Below are positions 18,614 through 26,397 of a stretch of DNA of 64,000 bases, piece after piece. The stretch's first letter is position 1. Every line of letters begins with the position of its first letter. The DNA lies in assembly GCF_049800675.1 (NCBI RefSeq), contig NZ_JBLOOT010000002.1, positions 372,001 to 436,000 on the forward strand, given 5' to 3'. The notes below the pieces were generated by a model. That model made no database searches and had not been told where the DNA came from. It saw only the letters and a list, made by a program, of their open reading frames with translations. A program made the translations under genes and the position numbers. Source of the DNA: Cauispirillum nitrogeniifigens (GTDB lineage Bacteria > Pseudomonadota > Alphaproteobacteria > Rhodospirillales > Rhodospirillaceae).

Positions 18614-19450
18614 GTGACCCTGCCCAAGCTGGAAGTCCTGACCGCCGGGCCCGACGACCCGGCGGCCGGGCCGCCCCTGGTCTTTCTCCACGGCGCCTTT
18701 TGCGGCGCCTGGATCTGGGCCGAACACTTCCTGCCGTACTTCGCCGGGAAGGGCCGCCGCGCGGTGGCCCTGTCCCTGCGCGGCCACGGCGCCAGCGAGG
18801 GGCACGACATGCTGCCCATCGCCTCGCTGGACGACTACCTGGCCGACCTCGACCGCGTGCTGGCCGACATCGGCCGGCCGCCGGTGCTGATCGGCCACAG
18901 CATGGGCGGCATGGTGGTCCAGCGCTATGTCGAACGCCTGGATCGCAAGCGCTTCAACGACCCCGACGAGCCGGCCCCGGTGGCCGGCATGGCCCTGCTG
19001 GCGGCGCTGTCGCCGGGCGGGCTGGCGGCCACGGCGACGCACCTGATGCTGTTCGACCCGCTGGTGTTCCTGCAACTGTCGGCGTTGCAGACCTTCGGCG
19101 ACCACGCGGTGCTGCCCGAAGGGGTGCACCGCGCCATGTTCGCCCGCAGCGCGCCGATCGCCCTGACCAAGAAGTACATGCCGCGCATGCAGTCGGAGTC
19201 GCGGCGCGTGCAGCTCGACCTGATGATGGGCGCCCCGCCGTGGCCGGGCAACGCCCTGCGCATTCCCCGGCTGGTCATCGGCGCCCAGGACGACCCCTTC
19301 GTGCCGCCATGGATGGCCCGCATGACCGCCCGCCACTACGGCACCGAGGCGCACATCCTCAACGACTCCGGGCACGCCATGATGCTGGGGCCGGACTGGG
19401 AGACGCCGGCGTCCATGCTGCTCGACTGGCTGGGCGAGAACGGGATCTAG
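18614..19450 (+). CDS. Alpha/beta-fold hydrolase
   Basis: 278 aa, GTG start at 18614, 5 bp after leuB. A full triad is visible: nucleophile Ser in IGHSMGGMVV, Asp in IGAQDDPFVP and His in NDSGHAMM, plus the oxyanion-loop motif FLHGAFCGAWIW. No signal peptide, so cytoplasmic. The family includes esterases, lipases and dehalogenases; substrate not predictable. A strong palindrome follows at the convergent junction with the PTS operon. Confidence 0.88.
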   Translation: MTLPKLEVLTAGPDDPAAGPPLVFLHGAFCGAWIWAEHFLPYFAGKGRRAVALSLRGHGASEGHDMLPIASLDDYLADLDRVLADIGRPPVLIGHSMGGMVVQRYVERLDRKRFNDPDEPAPVAGMALLAALSPGGLAATATHLMLFDPLVFLQLSALQTFGDHAVLPEGVHRAMFARSAPIALTKKYMPRMQSESRRVQLDLMMGAPPWPGNALRIPRLVIGAQDDPFVPPWMARMTARHYGTEAHILNDSGHAMMLGPDWETPASMLLDWLGENGI

Positions 19451-19464
19451 ACTAGGAAACCGGG

Positions 19465-19505
19465 GGCATCAACCGATCATCCGCGATCGGTTGATGCCGT
19501 TCCTC
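19465..19505. terminator. CATCAACCGATC palindrome, copy 2, bidirectional terminator
   Basis: GGCATCAACCGATC (19465-19478), 6-base loop, GATCGGTTGATGCC (19485-19498), then GTTCCTCT. A perfect 14-bp stem between convergent genes (hydrolase and ptsI). It shares the CATCAACCGATC arm with the hairpin at 16564. Confidence 0.75.
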
Positions 19506-19517
19506 TGCCGCGCCTGA

Positions 19518-21308
19518 TCAGAACGCGCTGATCAGTTCGCCGATTCGCCGGCCGTCGTGTTCGCTCATGACCTGGCAGGCATGGGTCTGGGCGGCGGCCA
19601 TGGACAGGCGGCGGATGCGGTGCTTGACGCGCGGGATGTTGGACGCCGACATCGACAGTTCGCGGATGCCCAGGCCCAGCAGCAGGCCGCTCAGGCGCGG
19701 GTCGCCAGCCATCTCGCCGCACAGCGACACCGGGATGCCGGCCCGCACCGCCGCGCCGGTGGTGAAGTGGATGAGCCGCAGCACCGCCGGATGCAGCGGG
19801 TTGTAGAGGTGGGCGACGGCGTCGTCGGCGCGGTCGATGGCCAGGGTGTACTGGGTCAGGTCGTTGGTGCCGATGGCGAAGAAGTCCGACACCCCGGCCA
19901 GGGCGTCGGCCGACAGGGCGGCGCCGGGGATCTCGATCATCGCACCGATGGGCGGCATCTTGGCCGCCACCGTCACACCGGCCGTGCGCAGGCGGGCGTG
20001 CACCGTCTCGGCGATGGCGCGCACCGCCAGGACTTCCTCGGTGGTGGTGACCATGGGCAGCAGGATGCGCACCGGCCCGTGGGCGGCGGCGCGCAGGATG
20101 GCGGCGAGCTGGGCTTCCAGGACGTCGGGGCGTGACAGCAGGAAGCGCACGGCGCGCAGGCCCAGCGCCGGGTTGGCCGGCATGGAGGCGCCCAGGGTGG
20201 TTTCCAGCTTGTCGCCGCCGGCGTCGAGGGTGCGGATGGTCACCGGGCGGCCGGCCATGCGTTCGACCACCTCGCGGAAGATGGCGTACTGCTCCTCCTC
20301 GTCGGGCCAATCGACGCGGTTCATGTACAGGAACTCGCTGCGCAGCAGGCCGATGCCCTCCGCCCCGGCGTTGAGCACGGCCTCGATCTCGGTGGGCAGC
20401 TCGATGTTGGCCAGCAGGCCCAGGCGCTCGCCGTCGGTGGTCACCGCCGGCAGGTCGCGCAGGCGGCCCAGGGCGCGGCGGGCGCGCAGGAAGTCGGCGC
20501 GCTTGCGGCGGTATTCGGCCAGGGTTTCGGTGCTGGGGTGCAGGATGACCCGGCCGGTCACGCCGTCGACCACCACCGGGTCGCCGGAGCGCGCGACGCG
20601 CAGCAGGGCCGGCACGCCGATGACGGCGGGCAGCGACAGCGAGCGGGCCATGATCGCCGTGTGGCTTTCGGCGCCGCCGGCCTGGGTGGCGAAGCCGCCG
20701 ACGTGATGGGGGTCGAGCAGCGCCGTGTCGGCGGGGGTCAGCTCGTGGCTGATGATGACGGCGTTGCGCGGCAGGTCCTCGAACGGGCGGGCCGGCGTCT
20801 TGGTCAGGTTGCGGACCAGGCGCTGGCCGATCTCGCGCACGTCGACCATGCGGCCGGCCAGATAGGCGTCGCCCATCAGCGCGAAGGCGGCGACCAGCTG
20901 TTCGATCTCGCGGCGGACGGCGGCCTCGGCGTTGACGCGCTCGGTCTCGATGCGGTGCTCGACGCCGCGAATGAGGCGCGAGCCCTTGAGCATCTGGTCA
21001 TAGGCTTCGAGCAGGTAGCCCAGTTCCTCGCCGGCGGCGGCGGGCAGGCGGCGGGCCTTCTGGCGCAGGGCGGCCATCTGCTTGCGGGCGGCGGCCACGG
21101 CCTGGGCGAAGCGGCGCTGCTCGGCGGCGACGCGGCTGGCCGGGATGCGGTATTCGGGGGCGCTGACCATGCCGGCGTCGTGCAGGTGCACGAAGCCGAT
21201 GGCGATGCCGGGACCGACGCCGACGCCCTCGAACACCTGCTCGGTGGCGGGCACCGGCTGCGGCGCCTCGGGGGCGTCCGCCGGGCGCGGCGGCCTAGTC
21301 TGCTTCAT
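19518..21308 (-). CDS. ptsI: PTS enzyme I (phosphoenolpyruvate-protein phosphotransferase)
   Basis: Takes phosphate from PEP onto a histidine and passes it to HPr. 596 aa, lacking the N-terminal GAF domain of PtsP/EI-Ntr, hence EI-type. The phosphohistidine motif GGAESHTAIMARSL has His216. The PEP-binding barrel shows GIGLLRSEFLYMNR, TIRTLDAGGDK, LPMVTTTEEV and FFAIGTNDLTQYTLAIDR with the C-terminal active-site loop SLCGEMAG. It starts inside the end of ptsH (14-bp overlap), the last gene of the hprK-rapZ-EIIA-ptsH-ptsI operon. No sugar permease gene is nearby, so the chain is probably regulatory. Confidence 0.94.
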   Translation of the reverse strand: MKQTRPPRPADAPEAPQPVPATEQVFEGVGVGPGIAIGFVHLHDAGMVSAPEYRIPASRVAAEQRRFAQAVAAARKQMAALRQKARRLPAAAGEELGYLLEAYDQMLKGSRLIRGVEHRIETERVNAEAAVRREIEQLVAAFALMGDAYLAGRMVDVREIGQRLVRNLTKTPARPFEDLPRNAVIISHELTPADTALLDPHHVGGFATQAGGAESHTAIMARSLSLPAVIGVPALLRVARSGDPVVVDGVTGRVILHPSTETLAEYRRKRADFLRARRALGRLRDLPAVTTDGERLGLLANIELPTEIEAVLNAGAEGIGLLRSEFLYMNRVDWPDEEEQYAIFREVVERMAGRPVTIRTLDAGGDKLETTLGASMPANPALGLRAVRFLLSRPDVLEAQLAAILRAAAHGPVRILLPMVTTTEEVLAVRAIAETVHARLRTAGVTVAAKMPPIGAMIEIPGAALSADALAGVSDFFAIGTNDLTQYTLAIDRADDAVAHLYNPLHPAVLRLIHFTTGAAVRAGIPVSLCGEMAGDPRLSGLLLGLGIRELSMSASNIPRVKHRIRRLSMAAAQTHACQVMSEHDGRRIGELISAF

Positions 21309-21618
21309 GGAACTTGTCGTCGATGAGTTGCGCCAGGGCCTGGAGGGCGTCGCGCGCCTGCGCGCCGGTGGCGCGCATCTCGATGGTTTTGCCCGGCGAG
21401 GCGGCGAGCATCAGCAGCCCCATGATGGAGCGCCCCGACACTTCCAGGTCGCCGTTGCGAACCACCACGTCGGCGGCGAACTCTTCGGTCTTCTTGACGA
21501 ACTTGGCGGCGGCGCGGGCGTGCAGCCCACGGCTGTTGACGATGGTCGCGGTGCGGCGCAGGGTGCCGTCCTCGCCCTCGTGGATCCGCCCCGAGGCGCT
21601 GCCCTCAGCGTCGGTCAT
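21295..21618 (-). CDS. ptsH: Phosphocarrier protein HPr
   Basis: 107 aa: an about 20-residue extension, then a typical HPr core. Active-site His33 in NSRGLHARAAAKF; the regulatory serine (Ser64, equivalent to Ser46) lies in GRSIMGLLML, the target of HPr kinase, whose gene is in the same operon. It relays phosphate from EI to EIIA. ATG at 21618 with GGGAGG upstream; it overlaps ptsI by 14 bp. Confidence 0.95.
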   Translation of the reverse strand: MTDAEGSASGRIHEGEDGTLRRTATIVNSRGLHARAAAKFVKKTEEFAADVVVRNGDLEVSGRSIMGLLMLAASPGKTIEMRATGAQARDALQALAQLIDDKFHEAD

Positions 21619-21670
21619 GGTCTGGTGATCCTCCCGTACCGATTTTCTTGTTCTTGAAAACGCCTGCGGC

Positions 21671-22072
21671 CTATTTCTCGGTCAGCAGCTTGGACGCCAC
21701 GTTGATGTACTTGCGGCCGGCCTCCTGGGCGGCGGCGACGGCCTCGGCCAGCGGCAGGTCATTGCGCACCGACGCCAGCTTGATGAGCATCGGCAGGTTG
21801 ACGCCGGCGATGACCTCCACCTTGGCCTTGCCCATGATGGAGATCGCCAGGTTCGACGGCGTGCCGCCGAACATGTCGGTCAGCAGCACCACCCCGGCGC
21901 CGTCATCGACGCGGGCGGTGCTCTCCAGAATGTCGGTGCGGCGTTGCTCCATGTCATCGTCGGGGCCGATGCACACCGACGCCACCCCCTGCTGTGGGCC
22001 GACCACGTGCTCCAGCGCGGCGATCAGTTCGTCGGCCAGACGCCCGTGGGTGACCAGTACCATGCCAATCAT
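21671..22072 (-). CDS. PTS mannose-type EIIA component (regulatory)
   Basis: 133-aa cytosolic EIIA of the mannose/sorbose class. Phosphoryl-accepting His9 in MIGMVLVTHGRLADEL, and the family loop LLTDMFGGTPSNLA. There are no EIIB/C/D genes here, as in many alphaproteobacteria where this EIIA ends a regulatory chain. Its ATG overlaps the rapZ stop (ATGA), so it is translationally coupled. ManX-like; the output target is unknown. Confidence 0.92.
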   Translation of the reverse strand: MIGMVLVTHGRLADELIAALEHVVGPQQGVASVCIGPDDDMEQRRTDILESTARVDDGAGVVLLTDMFGGTPSNLAISIMGKAKVEVIAGVNLPMLIKLASVRNDLPLAEAVAAAQEAGRKYINVASKLLTEK

Positions 22073-23103
22073 CTTGGACCCCCTGTGGTCTCCTGCCGCG
22101 CCATCGGCGCGTCCTCCTCCAGTATGGCGGCGCCCGCTCCCCCCGGGGCGACGGGCGTGTCGCGATGGCAGACCGTGGCCCGCCGGCCCTGCGCCCGAAC
22201 CCAGGCGCCGAGCCGTTCGGCGACGAACACCGAGCGATGCCGGCCGCCGGTGCAGCCGATGGCTACCGTCAGGTAGCTCTTGCCTTCCACTTCGTACCGC
22301 GGCAGCAGCGGCCCCAGAAGCGCCGTCGCGTGGGCGAAGAAGCTATCATAATCCGGGTCCGCCGCAACGTACTCCGCGACCGCCGGGTCGCGGCCGGTCA
22401 GCGGCTTGAGGTCGGGCACGTAGTGCGGGTTGCGCAGGAACCGCACGTCGAGCACCAGATCGGCCTCGCGCGGCAGCCCGTTGCGGAAGCCGAACGAGGT
22501 GACGAACACGCACATCCCCGGCGAGGCGGCGGTGGCGTAGCGGGTTTCCAGCATCTGCTTCAGGCCGCCGGCGGGCAGGCGGGTGGTGTCGACCACCACC
22601 TCGGCGCGGTCGCGCAGGGCGGCCAGCAGGCGGCGTTCCAGGGCGATGCCGTCGGGCAGCGGCAGGTCGCCGCCGATGGGGTGGCGGCGCCGCGTCTCGG
22701 TGTAGCGGCGGGCCAGGATCTCGTCGTCGGCGTCGAGGAACAGCACCTCGACGTCCAGGTGGCGGTCGCGGGCCAGGGCGTCGATGGTGCCCAGCAGCCG
22801 GGGAACGTCGAAGTCGCGGGTGCGGATGTCGATGCCGATGGCGATCGGCCGCCGCATGCCCGACCCGCCAGGACCGCCGCCAGGACCACCAGCAGTGCCG
22901 CCGACCAGGCCGTCGAGCAGCACCAGCGGCAGGTTGTCCACCGCCTCGTAGCCGATGTCCTCGAACACCTTCAGCGCCATGGTCTTGCCGGCCCCGGACA
23001 TGCCGGTGACGACGACCAGCCGGCCGGCGCCCTGCGTCCCGGCGTGACCGGCGGGCGCCCCGGCCCGCTCGTGCGTGATCGACACGGAGCCCTCCTCCAT
23101 CAT
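22069..23103 (-). CDS. rapZ: RNase adapter protein RapZ (YvcJ-type nucleotide-binding protein)
   Basis: 344 aa. Walker A VTGMSGAGKT (about 34-41), Walker-B-like region and the C-terminal RapZ signature (SFGFRNGLPREADLVLDVRF, then VAIGCTGGRHRSVFVAERL). In E. coli RapZ binds small RNAs and governs GlmS. Between the two N-terminal lobes there is a glycine-rich insertion (residues about 68-82). The ATG at 23103 overlaps the hprK stop; however GGAGGAGGG lies over codons 2-5 with a GTG at 23085 spaced correctly behind it, so the real start may be 23085. Confidence 0.93.
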   Translation of the reverse strand: MMEEGSVSITHERAGAPAGHAGTQGAGRLVVVTGMSGAGKTMALKVFEDIGYEAVDNLPLVLLDGLVGGTAGGPGGGPGGSGMRRPIAIGIDIRTRDFDVPRLLGTIDALARDRHLDVEVLFLDADDEILARRYTETRRRHPIGGDLPLPDGIALERRLLAALRDRAEVVVDTTRLPAGGLKQMLETRYATAASPGMCVFVTSFGFRNGLPREADLVLDVRFLRNPHYVPDLKPLTGRDPAVAEYVAADPDYDSFFAHATALLGPLLPRYEVEGKSYLTVAIGCTGGRHRSVFVAERLGAWVRAQGRRATVCHRDTPVAPGGAGAAILEEDAPMARQETTGGPR

Positions 23104-23534
23104 CCCGCGCCGCTTATATCGCCCGTCGCCAGGCGCATCGCAAGGCGCACCTTGGCCGGGGCCGATGCCTCGAACGGATCGAGGGCCACCAGCGGCAGGC
23201 TGACGCCCGCCACGTCGGTCCGCGCCGGCTCGGGCATCCGCTCGATGGGGCCGCCGGGGCGCAGGTCGACGGCCAGGCGCACCTCGGCGCGCGGCAGGTG
23301 CGGCAGGCGGACGATGCCCAGGCCGCGCACCTCCAGCAGCCCGGCCAGCCCCGGCCCGGCGCTGGCGATCAGGCGTCCGTCGTCGGCGGTCAGCGTGCAG
23401 TAGTCGTCGCCGACCAGGACCGCCCCGGAGTCGATCAGGCGCAGGGCGAGGTCGGACTTGCCGCCGCCCGACGGCGCGCGGAGCAGGACTCCGTACCCGG
23501 CGATGGCGACACAGGTGGCGTGCGACGTGATCAT
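23100..23534 (-). CDS. hprK: HPr kinase/phosphorylase, short alphaproteobacterial form
   Basis: 144 aa, only the C-terminal kinase domain of HprK, the usual alphaproteobacterial form. P-loop in LLRAPSGGGKSDLALRLIDS, followed by the HPr-kinase signature VLVGDDYC and the region after LLEVRGLGIVRLP. It phosphorylates the regulatory serine of HPr (family role). The ATG at 23534 gives the standard MITSHATCVA start; an in-frame ATG at 23588 would add 18 residues. First gene of the PTS operon. No chvI/chvG-type two-component pair is adjacent upstream. Confidence 0.92.
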   Translation of the reverse strand: MITSHATCVAIAGYGVLLRAPSGGGKSDLALRLIDSGAVLVGDDYCTLTADDGRLIASAGPGLAGLLEVRGLGIVRLPHLPRAEVRLAVDLRPGGPIERMPEPARTDVAGVSLPLVALDPFEASAPAKVRLAMRLATGDISGAG

Positions 23535-23781
23535 GGCCGGTCCAGGGTGGGGCCGCGCGCCGGGGGAGTCAACCTCGGCCGCATTCATGCTTTGGTAACC
23601 GGCCCGGTGCATAGTGTGTCCACACCGGGCAGGACCGGGCGCGCGGGCGGCCGAGGGGGCCTTCCCACTTGTGGGCCGGCGCCGGCGCGACGACGTCCGG
23701 GGCGGGCCGGCCGACCGGGGTGGGCGGCCGGCCGCCAACGGTGTATGCTGCCGCTCCTGCCGCTGTTTCAGAGTACACCCC

Positions 23782-24369
23782 ATGACCTCCAGCCTCTCCG
23801 CCGTCCGACATGGCCTTGCCGCCGCCGCCTTCGCGGCCGCGCTGGCCCACGGCGTTCCCGGAGGGGACGGCGCGGGGGACGGCAGGGCCTGGGCCTTCGG
23901 CCGTACCCTCGACGAGATTTTCCGCGGTACCGTGCGCCAGGAGAACGACGGCACCCTGCCGCCCTACATTCTCAATCGCGGCCTGCCGCCGGTGCCCTCC
24001 CGCAAGCCGCTGACGCCCGAGGAAGCCGCCGAACTGGCGCGCAGCCATGGCAGCGGCGTGCGCGAATACGATCTCGGCCAGCCGCTGACCTGGGTCGAGG
24101 TGGTCCAGCAGGTGGCCGGCGGGACGCCCAGCCCCTTTGCCGTGGACGAGGTGCGCCGCCGGGCCGACGGCGGCGACGGCCAGGCCGTCGAGTTGCTGGC
24201 CTGGATGCACGCCAACGGCGTCGGCGTGCGCCGCGATCTGCCGCATGCCTTCGACCTCTACGTCACCGCCAACGGCCTGGGCATCCAGGCGGCGAAGGAG
24301 AACGCCAGCGCGGTGTTCCGTTCCATGAGCCCGCACCAGCGGGCGCAGGTCAACAACCCCTTCAAGTAG
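23782..24369 (+). CDS. Secreted Sel1-like repeat protein
   Basis: 195 aa with an N-terminal signal-like segment (HGLAAAAFAAALAHGVPGGD). The C-terminal half carries one or two Sel1/TPR-like units: DEVRRRADGGDGQAVELLAW followed by MHANGVGVRRDLPHAFDLY, ending RAQVNNPFK. Sel1 repeats mediate protein-protein contacts. The specific role is unknown. Transcribed divergently from hprK; the 247-bp gap 23535-23781 must hold both promoters but shows no confident motif. Confidence 0.75.
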   Translation: MTSSLSAVRHGLAAAAFAAALAHGVPGGDGAGDGRAWAFGRTLDEIFRGTVRQENDGTLPPYILNRGLPPVPSRKPLTPEEAAELARSHGSGVREYDLGQPLTWVEVVQQVAGGTPSPFAVDEVRRRADGGDGQAVELLAWMHANGVGVRRDLPHAFDLYVTANGLGIQAAKENASAVFRSMSPHQRAQVNNPFK

Positions 24370-25014
24370 TCCCGAGTCCCGCGCCGGCCGGAGGGGGCGC
24401 CTGGCTCTGCGGCTGGCCCCGGAGCTGTTGGGCACCGCTTTTCGCGCGTTGGTGATTCATTTGTCTCTGCCTGTTGGCATTTCAACCCGCCGTGAGCGAT
24501 TCGAGTCGAAAATCATCCAGAGGAGGTGGCGAAGTGGTTCTTTCGTCTACCGCCCTGGCGAACCTCGTTCTGCCGTCTATGTTGAGTACCGTGACGCTGA
24601 CATAGGCCGCAAGTTGTTGCGGTCGCGTTCAGTTGATTATGCGCTGCGGGAATCGATGTGGTGCACAGGAATTCTGTCCGATTCGTCCGACAGATTTGGA
24701 CAGATTTCTATTCATTCTGCGTTTCAACCTGAGACGCGAAAGTCTTACCGTCCGTGCGACCGAAGTTGGAGGCGACAATATCCAGGGTGACACTTCTTTC
24801 TCGCACCTATAGTATATTCTGAGGATGTAAATCCGCGCGTTTCACGCTGTACTAGGGGAATGGTAGGGGGCTCGCGCCAGGGGGGGCACGGTTCCTGCCG
24901 CCGCTGTTGACATGCCATCCCTGCTGGAGCCGCGCAGTAAATGACCCACATGTTCCACCGCTCTCCCGCCGCGCGGCGGCGAGGGTGTGTCGCCAGTCCT
25001 CCCGGAGGGACCCC
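24370..25014. other. 645-bp non-coding gap, A+T-richer than its surroundings
   Basis: No convincing gene. A 120-codon open frame at 24428-24790 begins with TTG and has irregular codon use, so I do not call it. About 24440-24860 is visibly richer in A/T than the flanking sequence. It contains a dyad CTGTC...GACAG (24674-24693) with a third GGACAG at 24698-24703, and a promoter-like pair at 24787-24815. It may be a regulatory region for the LuxR-type gene, or the remnant of acquired DNA. Confidence 0.6.
24787..24815 (+). promoter_or_regulatory. Candidate sigma-70 promoter for the LuxR-type regulator
   Basis: GTGACA (24787-24792), 17-bp spacer, TAGTAT (24810-24815). A second -10-like TATAGT overlaps it. 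It is about 200 bp upstream of the ATG at 25015. Sequence match only. Confidence 0.4.
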
Positions 25015-26118
25015 ATGACCTCCGATGCCACCGACCTGAAGTCCTTCATCGACATCCTCTACGACGCCTCGCTCGACCCCGACCGCCTGCCGTGCTTCGT
25101 GCAGGGGCTGGCCGAGGCGTTCGGCACCGAGTTCGCCCAGTTCCTGGTGCGCGGCACCGACCAGCGCGGCTTCGTCGTCAACGTCATGGCCGGCTTCGAT
25201 GCCGCCGAGCCGGCGCGGTTCGAGCAGGACTATGCCTTCCGCGAGGAACAGGCGCCGTGGCACGGCGCGGCCGACGACACCTTCCGCGGCACCGCCTACT
25301 ATCGGGAACGCCTGCGCCTGCACGGCATCGGCGACGGGATGTGGCTGCGGACCGAGGACGCCGACGGCCGGGGCGCCCTGATCGGCCTGTTCCGGCGCGT
25401 TGGCGCCGGACCGTTCAGCGATGCCGACCGCCGCCGCCTGGAAAGCCTGCGGCCGCACCTGCCGCACGCCGTCAGGCTGCTCGTCCGGGTCGCTGAGATG
25501 GACATCCAGAACGCCATCACGCGCGGCCTGTGCGAGGCCACGGTCTATGCCAGCGTCATCACCGACGCGGCCGGCCATGTCGCCTACGCCAACGGCGCGG
25601 CCAAGGCCCTGATGGAGGCCGGCGACGGCGTGACCCAGCTCAACGGCGTGCTGGCCGCTGCCGTCAGCCGGCAGACCCGCGACCTGCACGACAACATCCG
25701 CCGCATCGCCCGCGCCGCCCGCGACGGCGACCTGGCGGAGGTCAGTCAGGCGGCGATGGGCCTGGAGCGGCCGCGCGGCGGCAAGCCGCTGGGCTGCGTC
25801 ATCCGTCCGCTGCCGGGGCGCACCGGGGCGCTGAGCGGCAGCAAGCCGATGGTGCACGTCCATCTGGCCAATCCCGATGTCGTCGGTCTGCCGCCGGTCA
25901 GCCTGCTGCGCGGCCTGTTCGGCCTGACGCCGGCCGAGGCCGGGTTGCTGCTGGCGTTGATGCAGGACAAGCGCATCGAGGAATACGCCGAGGAGCGCGG
26001 CGTCGCGGTGACGACGGTGCGGACGCAACTCGCCCACCTGTTCCGCAAGACCGACACCAACCGGCAGTCGGAACTGGTGCGCCTTGCCATCCTGGCCGCC
26101 GGCGTCCTGGCGCCGTAG
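25015..26118 (+). CDS. LuxR-family transcriptional regulator with PAS-like sensor
   Basis: 367 aa; ATG at 25015 with GGAGGGACCCC upstream. The C-terminal helix-turn-helix (LTPAEAGLLLALMQDKRIEE, then VAVTTVRTQLAHLFRKTDTN) is of LuxR/GerE type. The middle (about residues 170-260) looks PAS-like (VITDAAGHVAYANGAAKALM). No N-acyl-homoserine-lactone-binding domain or receiver domain is recognisable, so it is not an obvious quorum-sensing or response regulator. It is monocistronic, closed by a strong terminator. Target genes unknown. Confidence 0.85.
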   Translation: MTSDATDLKSFIDILYDASLDPDRLPCFVQGLAEAFGTEFAQFLVRGTDQRGFVVNVMAGFDAAEPARFEQDYAFREEQAPWHGAADDTFRGTAYYRERLRLHGIGDGMWLRTEDADGRGALIGLFRRVGAGPFSDADRRRLESLRPHLPHAVRLLVRVAEMDIQNAITRGLCEATVYASVITDAAGHVAYANGAAKALMEAGDGVTQLNGVLAAAVSRQTRDLHDNIRRIARAARDGDLAEVSQAAMGLERPRGGKPLGCVIRPLPGRTGALSGSKPMVHVHLANPDVVGLPPVSLLRGLFGLTPAEAGLLLALMQDKRIEEYAEERGVAVTTVRTQLAHLFRKTDTNRQSELVRLAILAAGVLAP

Positions 26119-26145
26119 GCCGGCCGCAGGCTGAGGCTGGACCAC

Positions 26146-26181
26146 GGAAAACGCGCGGGCCACCCAGCCCGCGCGTTTTCC
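26146..26181 (+). terminator. Intrinsic terminator of the LuxR-type gene
   Basis: 15-bp stem GGAAAACGCGCGGGC (26146-26160), loop CACCCA, GCCCGCGCGTTTTCC (26167-26181). A-tract and T-tract lie inside the stem, so it could work on both strands. Confidence 0.88.
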
Positions 26182-26191
26182 GTTGGGGCAC

Positions 26192-26220
26192 CTAAAAAAG
26201 AAGGCTCCGGTTCGGAGCCT
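26192..26220 (-). terminator. Minus-strand terminator downstream of metZ
   Basis: On the minus strand AGGCTCCG, loop AAC, CGGAGCCT is followed by TCTTTTTTAGG. Orientation fits metZ, whose stop is at 26398. The 177 bp in between hold further G+C-rich dyads (for example GGGACCGG...CCGGTCCC near 26250) but no gene. Confidence 0.85.
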
Positions 26221-26397
26221 AAGTTGAATTAGGGATGTGGAGAGAACGGGGACCGGAGGCCGGTCCCCGCCGGGCGCATCGGCGCCCGACCCTCATGTAA
26301 GGGCGGGGCGGGCCCCCTGCCAGGGGCCGGGGGCGGCCTGCCTCCAAAGACGCGGCCCCCGTCCGTTGGGGAGGCCGCCTTGTGGAAAGATGCCGCG

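Noticed and set aside
24674..24703. CTGTC...GACAG dyad as a lux-box-type quorum-sensing operator
   Set aside because: Spacing between CTGT and ACAG is 12 bases, not the 8 expected for a lux box, and the regulator has no recognisable acyl-homoserine-lactone domain.
24428..24790. A 120-codon open frame in the A+T-richer gap upstream of the LuxR-type gene
   Set aside because: Begins with TTG, has no ribosome-binding site and no recognisable domain; composition not like the surrounding genes.
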